From positions 62,001 to 126,000 of the forward strand of contig NW_027228794.1 of the NCBI RefSeq assembly GCF_019399895.1: a stretch of 64,000 bases of DNA. Direction: 5' to 3'. The notes beneath the pieces are model-generated. The model searched no databases, had not been told where the DNA came from, and saw only the letters and a list, made by a program, of their open reading frames with translations. The first letter of the stretch is position 1; each line of letters opens with the position of its first letter. The stretch comes from Cardiocondyla obscurior (lineage: Eukaryota > Arthropoda > Insecta > Hymenoptera > Formicidae). A program made the translations under genes and the position numbers. Shown here one piece after another: positions 9,662 to 17,632 of the stretch.

Positions 9662-10027
9662 GGGGGAGCCGGGACGCTACCCTCCCCTGCCGACTACTGG
9701 GTGTCCGAACACCCTGTAGCTGTAAGTTTTCTTCTTTCTCATTGTCCATATTCATAGTTGTTGAATTGGTTTGTGTAAGGTGTCCTTCCCTAGACTGGTT
9801 GGAGCCCAATCCTTTCGAGTCCAGTCTACCCGTGTTCCGCAGAAGAAGAGCCCGAGCTGCAAATATTTTCCAGTGGCCTCTTCTTAATTTCTTCAGGTGA
9901 TGTCCTCCTGTGTCCAGCGATGTTATCCTGTCCTTCCTTGCGGGGTCCTCTTCTGTGCGCTCTTAGCAGAAAGCAACATGCTTTCTGTGCCCCCTCACCA
10001 CGACAAGGTGGCGCACCTCGAGGGGAA
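9662..10027 (-). promoter_or_regulatory. 5' UTR and probable internal promoter of the TRAS/SART-like element
   Basis: About 365 nt lie between the TTAGG flank and the ORF1 ATG. The region is GC-richer than its surroundings. It starts on the sense strand with TTCCCCTCGAGGTGCGCC and includes an AAAGCATGTTGCTTTC inverted repeat soon after. Elements of this clade carry their promoter within the 5' UTR because they must be transcribed from inside the inserted copy. A 67-codon frame at 9606-9809 overlaps the ORF1 start in another frame and may act as an upstream ORF at most. Confidence 0.6.
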
Positions 10028-10186
10028 TAACCTAACCTAACCTAACCTAACCTAACCTAACCTAACCTAACCTAACCTAACCTAACCTAACCTAACCTAA
10101 CCTAACCTTAGGTTACCTTACCTTACCTAACCTAACCTAAAGGTTAGGTAACCTAGGTTAGGTTAGGTTAGGTTAGGTTAAGTTAA
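10028..10186. repeat. Interstitial telomeric repeats that reverse direction
   Basis: From 10028 the plus strand reads (CCTAA)n, becoming imperfect (CCTTA, GGTTACC) near 10107-10130. From about 10141 it reads GGTTAGG repeatedly to about 10186. The switch lies within a short palindromic patch containing GGTAACC. The first part is the 5' target flank of the retrotransposon; the second is the mirror-image end that meets the right 195-bp array. Confidence 0.92.
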
Positions 10187-10189
10187 ATT

Positions 10190-10990
10190 ATTGTTTTTTT
10201 TTTTTTTTTTTTTTGGCGGACTAAAATTTTTCGCGCCAAAAGGCTAAAAATTTTCGTTTTTGTCGCCGGCCAAAGGCCGGCGCGAAAATATTTTACCGAC
10301 TGTTGGTAATGCAGATTTCTGTTTTACCGACATAGTATCGGTCGGTAAAACAGGTTTTTCAATTTTATATGGGTCGGTAAAACAGATTTAAAAAAAAAAA
10401 ATTTTTTTTTTTTTTGGCGGACCAAAATTTTTTGCGCCAAAAAGCTAAAAATTTTCGTTTTGTCGCCAAAGGCCGGCGAAAATTTTACCGACTGTCGGTA
10501 ATGCAGATTTTTGTTTTACCGACATAGTATCGGTCGGTAAAACAGGTTTTTTAATTTTATATTGGTCGTTAAAACAGATTTAAAAAATATTTTTTTTTTT
10601 TTGGCGGATCAAAATTTTTCGCGCCAAAAGGCTAAAAATTTTCGTTTTTGTCGCCGGTTGAAGGCCGGCGCGAAAATTTTTTACCGACTGTCGGTAATGC
10701 AGATTTCTGTTTTACCGACATAGTATCGGTCGGTAAAACAGGTTTTTCAATTTTATATGGGTCGGTAAAACAAATTTTAAAAAAAAAAAAATTTTTTTTT
10801 TTTTTTGGCGGACCAAAATTTTTTGCGCCAAAAGGCTAAAAATTTTTGTTTTTGTCGCCGGCCGAAAGCCGGCGCGAAAATTTTTTACCGACTGTCGGTA
10901 ATGAAGATTTTTGTTTTACCGACATATAATCGGTTGGTAATAAAAATTTTTTATTTATGATTGATCGGTAAAACAAATTTTTAAATTTTT
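10190..10990. repeat. ~195-bp tandem repeat, right inner arm (inverted relative to 2850-3790)
   Basis: Four units with palindromes near 10266, 10465, 10652 and 10858, each containing GTCGGTAAAACAG, CCGACTGTCGG and a T-tract followed by TTGGCGGACCAAAA. It is the reverse complement of the left array. The unit next to the telomeric repeat begins with a long poly(T) just as the left array ends in poly(A), so the two arms are true mirror images around the telomeric core. Confidence 0.88.
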
Positions 10991-11117
10991 TATTTTATGG
11001 AACAAAAATTTTTTTTGTTTTTTGTCAATTTTTTCGCTCTTGGTAAAAGTAGAACGCTGAAAATAGTCACGTGGGCATCTGCTGACGTTACCGCACGATG
11101 CTACGTTGCCAGATTAA
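10991..11117 (-). repeat. Solitary satellite monomer, right inner arm
   Basis: On the minus strand this reads as a satellite monomer: GCAACGTAGCATCGTGCGG, then a damaged GTAACGTCAGCAGATGCCC, CACGTGACTATTTTCAGCG, and the A-rich linker. It resembles type B of the main array because the upstream E-box is lost. It is the mirror partner of 2683-2790. Confidence 0.8.
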
Positions 11118-11860
11118 AAAAGAATATTTTTTATATTTTTGTTTATATTTTATATAACGTTTTGAAAAGTTTAAAATTTTACGTTGAACTTTAAAAACGC
11201 AATAACCTAGCTTTTCATGGTTGCAAGATATTTTAAAAAGCACGGTCGAAGCTTTTTTTGTTTAAATTTTGCGCCGCAAAACCTCCGAAAACTTTAAAAG
11301 TGTCAGAAACTTAAAAAGCAGAGAGATGGCACGGATTGACCGTGCCAATTTTCTGCGTTTTTTAGGCTTCTGACACAAAAATTTAGAAATGTCAGAAGCC
11401 TAGAAGAAGCGGAGAGATGGCACGACTGACCGTGCCATTTCTCCGTTTTTTTTTAGGTTCCTGACACAAAACTTTAGAAGTGTCAGAAGCTTAGAAAAAG
11501 CAAAAAGGTGGCACAAACTGACCGTGCCATTTTTTCGCTTTTTTTAAACTTTTGACATTTCTAAAGTTTTGTGGCAGAATCTTAGAACCAGCGGAGAAAT
11601 GGCACGGTCAGTTTGTGCCATCTTTCCGCTTCTTCTAAACTTTTGACACTTTTAAAGTTTTATGTCAAAAATCTAGAAGAAGCGGAGAGGTGGCACGGTC
11701 AGTCCGTGCTATTTCTCTGCTTCTTTTAGGCTCAGAAGCCTAGAAGTGTCAAAACACTTCTAAAATTTTCGGAGCCTTTGCAGCGCAAAATTTTGACAAA
11801 AAGTTTCAACCGTGCTTTTTAAAATATCTTGCGACCCTGAAAAGCTAGACTATTGTGCCT
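11118..11860. repeat. Foldback array of ~91-bp units, each with two stem-loops
   Basis: Palindromes of the form GGCACGG-N-CCGTGCC recur near 11327, 11420, 11511, 11600 and 11691. Between them lie hairpins built on TTCTGACA/TGTCAGAAG. The unit array is bracketed by outer inverted arms of about 90 bp (11200-11290 against 11762-11860), so the whole stretch can fold back on itself. No protein-coding frame. It resembles a foldback-type MITE or its remains. Positions 11118-11195 are AT-rich with no feature seen. Confidence 0.75.
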
Positions 11861-12323
11861 GTGGCGTTTTACGCGGAAATTTAGGCTTTTTAAAACTTTA
11901 CAGACTCAATAGCCTAGCTCTTTTGGGTCGCGAGATATTTTACATTTTTCGAAAAACTTTGATCGTTAATATCTCGATCCACAAGCGTCGTAAGGGTCCG
12001 ATCGAAAACTCGTTTTGAAGGGCTCGAAAGCTCGCGTCGAACAAAAAAAAAAAAAGAGCGCAATAGCCTAGCTTTTCTGGGTCACAAGATATTTCACATT
12101 TTTTGAAAAGGAAGTGTAACGGATTGACCGTGCCACTTCTCCGCTTTTTCTAGGCTCCTGACATAACACTTTAGAAGTGTCAGAAATCTAGAAAAAGCGA
12201 AGAGGTAGCACGGTCAGTCCGTCCCAACTTTTCGCTTTTTTTAGGCTTCTGACATTTCTAAATTTTTGTGTCAGAAGCCTAAAAAACTTTTGTGTCAAGA
12301 GCCTAGAGAAAGCGGAGAGGTGG
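11861..12323. repeat. Partial second copy of the foldback repeat
   Basis: The phrase CAATAGCCTAGCTTTT-TGGGTC followed by AAGATATTT or GAGATATTT recurs at about 11910 and 12063, and hairpin units of the 91-bp type return at 12115-12320. It looks like a second, internally deleted copy next to the first. It ends where a TGTTACG leader begins at 12324. Confidence 0.6.
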
Positions 12324-12734
12324 TGTTACGATCCCACAACACATAGTTAATAAGAAACACTACACTTAAAAATTTTTTAGCATTTTTACTTGTACGACAT
12401 TATTAATCCATTTTAGACCTATAAAAAATAATCTACTTAGACGCATGTGCGAATTGCGTAATCGTATTGCGTAATCGTATTGCGTATCACATGGACCCAT
12501 GTGTCATTGTCTACGTCATCATTCCTACGCAGCAGCCTGCAGAGCGTATGCGTCATCGCTCCATTAACAATCAACGGCGGCGCGCGCATAATTTCCACCG
12601 TCAGCCAACGACGATGGAAGGGATCAAACCGATAAAAGTCTATGCACGAGCTAGAGAGCTCAGTCTCTACCCAAGTCTCAGTCGAGTCACATCTCTCATA
12701 GGAAAGTCCATCTCGCGTGCGGGTTCTTTATTCA
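12324..12734 (+). mobile_element. Leader fragment of a TGTTACG element (copy-4-type leader)
   Basis: It starts with TGTTACGATCCCACAACACATAG and tracks the first ~520 bp of copy 4 (16457-16975), with a ~90-bp deletion near 12445, as far as the CGCGTGCGGGTTCTTTA hairpin. Homology then stops at the edge of the inverted arm (12735). It is therefore the 5' end of an element cut by the inversion breakpoint. An ORF starting MRNRIAYHMD can be read here and in copy 4, but the two frames soon diverge. Confidence 0.75.
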
Positions 12735-13090
12735 ATCACTTTATATATAAATGAAAAGTTTATTAATATTTTATAATTAAAAAAATTTTTTATTAACTTT
12801 TGTATCTTTTGTTTTTTAGTAAAAGGTATTTCGGTTTTTCAAACTATCTGAGTTTGTAAAATTTCTATATCTCGGAATCTATGAGAAGTAAAAGAAAGTA
12901 TAATATATGGATTTGGGGTAATTTTGCAAATGCCGAAAAATGTACAAAACAGAATTTAAAAATATTGTATTTGTTTAATATGTTTATAACAAACTTTATA
13001 ATTATTTAATAAATAATAACTTTTATAAAAGTTTATTTAAATATTTATTTACTCTTAATACAAATATAACTATATATAAATACGTAAAAT

Positions 13091-13259
13091 CTAGTACATT
13101 AAAGTGTCGCGAGTGCGGATTAAAATTAGAGCTGTCGGAAGCTTACAAAAATTGTGGCATTTGCTTTTTAGTTCATCGCGATTTTGTACGTTATCTTGAA
13201 TTGAGCGGAGATACAGTATATTTGTTAGGAGAACCAGTAGAAATATTTATCGATTAATA
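13091..13259 (+). pseudogene. Gene B fragment, copy 2
   Basis: Only the C-terminal ~55 codons of gene B remain, starting at the codons before the second CX2C pair (CRECG) and running through CGICF to a stop just after FID, a few codons early. The junction at 13091 joins the AAATACGTAAAAT motif of gene A directly to gene B, so ~0.5 kb was deleted between them. Confidence 0.75.
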
Positions 13260-13287
13260 GGAAGCGAATTTTAGTAAAAGAACATAA

Positions 13288-13716
13288 ATGTGTCCAAATC
13301 GACCCCGTCCTCAAATGCCCATTAACACAGCTTCCTTGGGATTAACCAGAGCAATTATCAATTGGTTGCTCCAGGCTACATGCAAAATCAGGTACCGTCA
13401 CTTTGAACAAAAAATTACGCGCCTTTTTTTTTGCCGTAAATGCATGCTTAATTCTGGATATCCGACTTCAGAATTTAACTACGTACTATCTCATCGCATT
13501 CTTATCGGAATACGTAGCGGAAAATATGAATGTAGCAATTGTAGTGTTTTGATAGCAAATTCGAGTAGTATCCGACACTGCCCCTTGTGTACAGAAACGA
13601 TAAATTGTTTTCTAACTTATCTCGAAGAAAATTCGGAAGATCAACCGTATTTAGATAGTAAACCGACTATAATCACTATTTTATACCGGAGAATGTCAGT
13701 GCCAGATGCCTTATAA
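13288..13716 (+). CDS. Gene C, copy 2 (open, 142 aa): cysteine-rich probable zinc-binding protein
   Basis: The frame is open and full length compared with copy 4. It has Cys32, CX2C at 49/52 (CRKC), His69, CX2C at 82/85 (CSNC) and CX2C at 98/101 (CPLC), then an acidic stretch and a C-terminal IITILYRR strand-like segment. I do not recognise the family. The ligand pattern suggests a two-site zinc-ribbon or cross-brace fold. Copy 2 has lost genes A and most of B, so this gene probably survives only because the loss is recent. Expression is doubtful without a leader, which here is cut at 12734. Confidence 0.65.
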   Translation: MCPNRPRPQMPINTASLGLTRAIINWLLQATCKIRYRHFEQKITRLFFCRKCMLNSGYPTSEFNYVLSHRILIGIRSGKYECSNCSVLIANSSSIRHCPLCTETINCFLTYLEENSEDQPYLDSKPTIITILYRRMSVPDAL

Positions 13717-14480
13717 ATTGTAAAGTTAATATTTCGTGGTCCGAGCGAATGAAAGAATCCCTTGATCGAAAGCCGCAACACGCTGAACTTTTGTGATCCT
13801 GTTACGTTCCGCTAAAAAACATGTATTTCATAGGAATATTTTTGCGAATACATTTAAGTACAATTTAATAATTATGTATGTAATGCGTAAAAAGTAAGAC
13901 ATATAAATTTATATCACTTTACTCATGCGTAGTATAGCATTAGTTGCGCCAACGTTATATTCAGTAGCTTAGCATTATTCACGCCGACGCTAAAAATCAG
14001 TAGTTTAACTTCATTCTTGCCTACAAAGGCTTTCACTTTTATGCGGCCCGCAGCGCCGAACGCCGCTATTCCCACCACCACTGTTTCACCCAAGTCGGCC
14101 GGCAGCGCCGAACGCCGCTACTCCCACTACCATCTAAGCGCTAGGTGGGAGGCAGCGCCGGTAGAGCCCGGAGCTCAGTTGCACTGAAGCGTTAATTCTA
14201 TTTTCAACTTCAAACTCTAAGCATTTCTCTTCTTAGAAAGTTTATCCCGCGTGCGGGTCTAACGACATAAGCCTAACGAAATAAGTTCAACTTTTATACT
14301 TTATAATTGTAACCAGTAGTGTAACGTAAATTTAAAAATTTATTTTAATTATTAAAAATAATTTCTTGTGTTAAATTCAGTGACATCCTAAATCTCCTAT
14401 TTTATTCCAATTTCAATTGTTTCACAATTTCAATTTATTAACAATATCCCAAAACCCTGTGTGATAGACGATTAATTCCG

Positions 14481-14557
14481 GTGCAGCCGCACTGCACGTT
14501 TTTAAGAATCGATCTAACAGGCATTCTAATGTTGGAAGTGGTGCAGACGCACTGCAC
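14481..14557 (+). promoter_or_regulatory. Twin leader hairpins, copy 3
   Basis: Two 17-nt stem-loops of the form GTGCAG-N5-CTGCAC lie at 14481-14497 and 14541-14557, exactly 60 nt apart, upstream of gene A. Copy 4 has the same pair at the same 60-nt spacing. Their role is unknown; an RNA element in the transcript leader is the simplest reading. Confidence 0.7.
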
Positions 14558-14620
14558 GCTTTTACCCTAGAATTTTTATTGACTTTATTTAATAGTATAA
14601 TACTTTTGTGAAATTTCTAC

Positions 14621-14923
14621 ATAACGAATTCCAAATCACGTCGTGGCGGTTGGAAATATCAGATTCGTAAAATCACGGCTTATTACCACGCGTTGAATCG
14701 ACGATCGCGCGGCAATTTTAGAATCACCAGCTACCGACAATACTGCCTGACACCGATCACCGTGGTCCTGAAGAAACCGAGCTTAGACGCCACCCCTAAA
14801 AACGATCTCCGCAGACAGGCGTACGGAAGTTGTCCACGAGAGAACGCCGTATCCTGCGACGCCGACTTTATCAAGGAGCAAAAAAAGCAACACCGCAAAG
14901 TACAGTCGAGATGCCAGCAGTGA
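14621..14923 (+). pseudogene. Gene A, copy 3 (start codon changed to ATA)
   Basis: The frame aligns with gene A of copy 4 from its first codon, but that codon is ATA. The next ATG is at 14693, giving only 76 codons. Otherwise the frame is open, with TNSKSRRGG, IRKITAYYHALNR, PITVVLKKPSLD and CDADFIKEQKKQ. The splice-donor-like heptamer found in other copies is not present at the end of this copy. Confidence 0.7.
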
Positions 14924-15269
14924 ATGAGCTAAATTAACAGTCATATTTAATTCCTCTTGCATTTACTTTACAAACCACATCCGACTAGACCAGCGCATTC
15001 TTGTTCAGAATTGTTCAACTTTCTCTAACTTTAACTTTACCCTATTGTCCTGTAGAATTTTCTAACTTTCTTTTTATTTTATTGTCCTGTGGCATTTCCT
15101 AACTTTTTCACCTTTTTGTCCCATTGTCTACATCCGGATACGGCACCCCGCAATGAGGGTCGTCTCCAACTTTCTCTTTTGGCTTGCAGGAATTTAGTTA
15201 AAATCTAGTGCATGAATATTCTATTTTTTATTTTGCATCAGAAAAACTTGATTTTCGTCACTATGTATA

Positions 15270-15689
15270 ATGTGCCCGTCCTGTCGATCCGTGCCGCAAC
15301 CCATTAATAATACTCGCGACATTGCTTTATTAAACTCGACCCATACGTTAACCGAATGGTTAGACATAGGCCGCTGTGTTCACAAAGTGTATAGACGGCA
15401 TCGCGAAACTCGCGATAATTATTGGTTAACCTGCGCACTCGACGCTGATAGACTTAAAATCAATTTTGTTCTTGTTACTGGTCATTACCTTTGTTTGGGA
15501 CCTTCTCACAATCCTCCAAGGTGCCATAACTGTAGAATTGTTTTAGAGATTTCTGAGTCGTACTGAGACTGCGATTATTGTCGATTAGTACGTCGCGACT
15601 TTTCTCGTTACTTAACTCTAAGCGGAAATAGAGTATATTTACAGAACAACCCCGTTAAGATTTTTATAGAAACGTTAACAACGGTTTAG
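15270..15689 (+). pseudogene. Gene B, copy 3 (one stop; one metal ligand lost)
   Basis: It starts MCPSCRSVPQ and runs 98 codons to an in-frame TGA at the place where other copies read leucine before NCDYC. Beyond the stop the frame continues to the normal end at a TAG (15687-15689). The first CX2C pair is damaged (WLTC), the conserved His and the second pair (CHNC) are intact, and the third (CDYC) is after the stop. Confidence 0.75.
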
Positions 15690-15702
15690 TCTAAATTAAT
15701 AA

Positions 15703-16100
15703 ATGTGTCTAAGGTGACCTCGCGCGCGTGTACCCACTTGCAGAATCCCGTTGGATATAACTAGAATAATTATTAATTGGCTAGCTCACGCGACTTGCGA
15801 AACCAGATATCGGTTATATAAGCAAAAAGTGACGCGTCTCTTTTTTTGCCGGAAGTGTATGCTTAGATCTGGGCAACCCTTTTCGGACTTTTACTACGTA
15901 CCGTCACATAAAATTAACATCGGCTTGAGTCAAGGGGAATACGAATGCAGTAACAGCGGTGTACTAGTCGCCGACTCGCAAAATATTAGACATTGCTCAC
16001 AGTGTCAAAAAGCGATACTGTTATTTCTAACCTACCTCGAAACTCGCAAGATCAACCTTACTTAAATAGCAAAGCAACTATTATTTGCATTAAATATTAA
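15703..16100 (+). pseudogene. Gene C, copy 3 (early stop and late frameshift)
   Basis: The ATG at 15703 is followed by a stop at codon 5. The frame from 15751 is open through CRKC and CSQC, but the middle pair reads CSNS, so one ligand is lost. A frameshift near 16045 moves the conserved QPYLNSK tail into another frame. Gene B to gene C spacing (13 bp) is as in copy 4. Confidence 0.75.
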
Positions 16101-16214
16101 AGAATTGCTCTAACGTAAATTAATCTCATTTTGTTAAGTTATCGTAACTCCCACAATTGCCTAGGCCCGTAGTCCGAATCCGCTTTAGGCGCCCGCGACT
16201 ACCGGGACGTAACA

Positions 16215-16283
16215 ATTCCATTAATGCTTAAGATCCGCGGTTCGAAATTGTTTTAAAACATCCGCAATCGCCGGGACGTAACA
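16215..16283 (+). mobile_element. 3' end of copy 2, displaced by copy 3
   Basis: The 69 bp match the last part of copy 4 (AAATGCCTAAGACCCGCGG to CGGGACGTAACA). They restore the end of copy 2 beyond the nested insertion. The terminus at 16283 borders the gag-like repeat coding remnant. Confidence 0.8.
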
Positions 16284-16456
16284 CGACGAGAAAATATTTG
16301 AGATGACACGCAACACTCAAACGCGCGACGCGGTAGACATAAGCATTTTTTCCGACTCCGGTAATGTAAACCGAAGAGATGATAAGAAAATGCAAACACG
16401 CAACGCGCCAGACATATCAATCGTTTCCGATTCCGGTAACGTAAACCAAAGAGGTA
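16284..16456 (+). pseudogene. Repeat-bearing coding remnant, part 1 (25-aa repeats)
   Basis: The plus strand codes for successive 25-residue repeats with the core DISIFSDSGNV / DISIVSDSGNV followed by a basic linker (KKMQTRNAP). Copy 4 is inserted inside the second repeat. Removing the element and one GGTA copy leaves the frame unbroken into part 2 at 18643. The origin is probably the structural region of the gypsy-like retroelement whose pol relics occur nearby, but this is inference from position only. Confidence 0.55.
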
Positions 16457-17302
16457 TGTTACGACCCCACAACACATAGTTAATAAGAAACACTGCACCT
16501 AAGAAATTTTTTGCCTTTTACTTGTATGACACTTCTAATCTATTTTAGACCTATAAGAATTAATCTACTTAGACGCATGTGCGTCATTATACCACTTCGT
16601 AAACACATTATATAAGAATAGTATTAAGCATAAGATAGTATAGCGTAATTGCGTAAGCGTATTGCGTAATCGTATTGCGTACCACATGGACCTGCGTCAT
16701 CACCTACGTCATCACTCCCACGCAACAGCCAGCAGAGCATACGCGTCATCGCCCCACCAACAGTCAAGCGGCGGCGCGCGCATTATCCCCACCTGCGTCA
16801 TCGCCCCATCAACGGCCAGCGGCGGCGCGCGCATCACCCCCACCGTCAGCCAACGACGATGGAGGGGATCAAACCGAAGGAGGTCCATGCCCGAGCTAGA
16901 GAGCTCACTTCGTACCCAGTTCTAAGTCGAGTCACATCTCTCTAAGGAGAGTCCATCCCGCGTGCGGGTCCTTTACTATTTTCTTCTAGTTCGTACTTAT
17001 ATCTTAAACTTTATTCTTGTATAACCAACATTATTGTAACGTAACTTTAGAATATATACTTATTGTTAATTCTATATCGTGTGCTTAGATTCAGTGATAC
17101 CTTACCTCACCTTAATCCAACAGTTTCACTATTTGCTATATCTATTAACCTGTGTGATTGAAGATTGATTTCGGTGCAGCCGCACTGCACGTCTTTGAGA
17201 TTCAGTCTAACAGGTATTCCTGTGTTGGAAGTGGTGCAGCCGCACTGCACGCTTTCTGCCTGGAATCTTTAGTTGACTTATTCATATTCTGTAAAACTAC
17301 CC
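16457..17302 (+). promoter_or_regulatory. Structured leader of copy 4
   Basis: This 846-bp non-coding leader has, in order, a TTATATAAG TATA-like sequence near 16608, two GGCGGCGCGCGCAT-containing direct repeats (about 16770 and 16822), a CTCTCTAAGGAGAG stem-loop followed by CCCGCGTGCGGG (about 16938-16967), and the twin GTGCAG-N5-CTGCAC hairpins at 17174-17190 and 17234-17250. Between the twin hairpins AACAGGTATTCCTGTGTT can form a third stem. The hairpins recur in copies 3 and 7, while the first ~500 bp differ from them. A frame at 16662-16925 is not conserved. Confidence 0.6.
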
Positions 17303-17614
17303 ATGACAAACTCTAAATCACGACGCGGCGGCCGTAAATATCAAATACGTAAAATCACCGCGTATTATCACGCGCTAAATAGACACTCTTGTGGAACTTC
17401 GATCTATCATCTGAAGCCGATCACCTACGTCATAAAGAGGCCTTCCTTGAACGACATCCCGAAGGACGACCCACGCAGGAGAGCCTACGAAAATCTACCT
17501 CAGAAGGAAGTCAAGGACTGCAACGCTGAATTCATAGAAACGCAGAGGAAGCAATCAAAAGCAGCACAGATGAGATGCCGAGATTGGGTAAGTACCTGCC
17601 AACCTCATTTGTAA
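17303..17614 (+). CDS. Gene A, copy 4: small basic protein of unknown function
   Basis: The protein has 104 residues. An upstream ATG at 17273 is in frame, but MTNSK at 17303 is the start shared with copy 7. The N-terminus is strongly basic (SKSRRGGRKYQIRK), followed by the conserved KITAYYHALNR, LKPITYVIKRPSLNDIPKDD, and a C-terminal EFIETQRKQSKAAQMRC helix-like region. A nucleic-acid-binding or packaging role is plausible from charge alone. A GTAAGTA heptamer at 17588-17594 lies 21 nt before the stop and is kept in copies 1, 6 and 7, so an alternative spliced product is possible. The gap to gene B is 18 nt. Confidence 0.65.
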   Translation: MTNSKSRRGGRKYQIRKITAYYHALNRHSCGTSIYHLKPITYVIKRPSLNDIPKDDPRRRAYENLPQKEVKDCNAEFIETQRKQSKAAQMRCRDWVSTCQPHL

Positions 17615-17632
17615 TGTTTGTTTTAAACGGAA

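Larger units (their letters stand above)
3831..10027 (-). mobile_element. Full-length TRAS/SART-like (R1-clade) non-LTR retrotransposon in telomeric repeat
   Basis: On the minus strand this is a ~6.2-kb element: 5' UTR (to 9662), ORF1, ORF2, 3' UTR (4326-3853) and a 22-nt poly(A) tract (3852-3831). The flanks are TTAGG repeats in the same orientation on both sides (sense strand: TTAGGTTA before the 5' end, GGTTAGG after the poly(A)). R1-clade elements TRAS and SART are known to insert specifically in TTAGG; the endonuclease/RT order, three gag knuckles and C-terminal CCHC of ORF2 fit that clade. Both ORFs are free of stops and frameshifts, so the copy is young and possibly mobile. I cannot tell TRAS from SART without a tree. 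Confidence 0.93.
12735..14365. repeat. Right arm of outer inverted duplication
   Basis: Reverse complement of 1-2161, with an internal loss of gene A and the first half of gene B at about 13091. It contains AT-rich DNA (12735-13090), the gene B tail, gene C and the leader of nested copy 3. The arm match is seen to about 14365 because the left arm runs off the window. Confidence 0.8.
13800..16214 (+). mobile_element. TGTTACG element copy 3, nested in copy 2 (2.4 kb)
   Basis: It starts TGTTACGTTCCGC at 13800 and ends CCGGGACGTAACA at 16214. It is flanked by ATCC (13796-13799) and ATTC (16215-16218), a 4-bp target duplication with one change. Copy 4 shows the uninterrupted site in the equivalent place (TTGATCCCATAAATGCC). 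Order: leader 13800-14620, gene A, a ~350-bp spacer, gene B, gene C. All three genes are damaged. The spacer (14924-15269) has pyrimidine-rich blocks and ends in a TTTTTATTTTGCATCAG sequence resembling a splice acceptor. Confidence 0.85.

Noticed and set aside
9606..9809. 67-aa frame starting MGSNQS upstream of ORF1, resembling a myristoylation signal
   Set aside because: It overlaps the ORF1 start in another frame, is short, and has no family support. At most it is an upstream ORF.
3791..10186. Fossil telomere-telomere fusion
   Set aside because: A head-to-head fusion reads TTAGG then CCTAA on one strand. Here the order is CCTAA then TTAGG.
16253..16498. Minus-strand frame of 81 codons
   Set aside because: It is the shadow of the 25-aa repeat frame on the plus strand and crosses the copy 4 border.
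12467..16925. Leader frames starting MRNRIAYHMD (12467-12754 and 16662-16925)
   Set aside because: The two copies share the start but go into different frames within ~12 codons, so the frame is not conserved.
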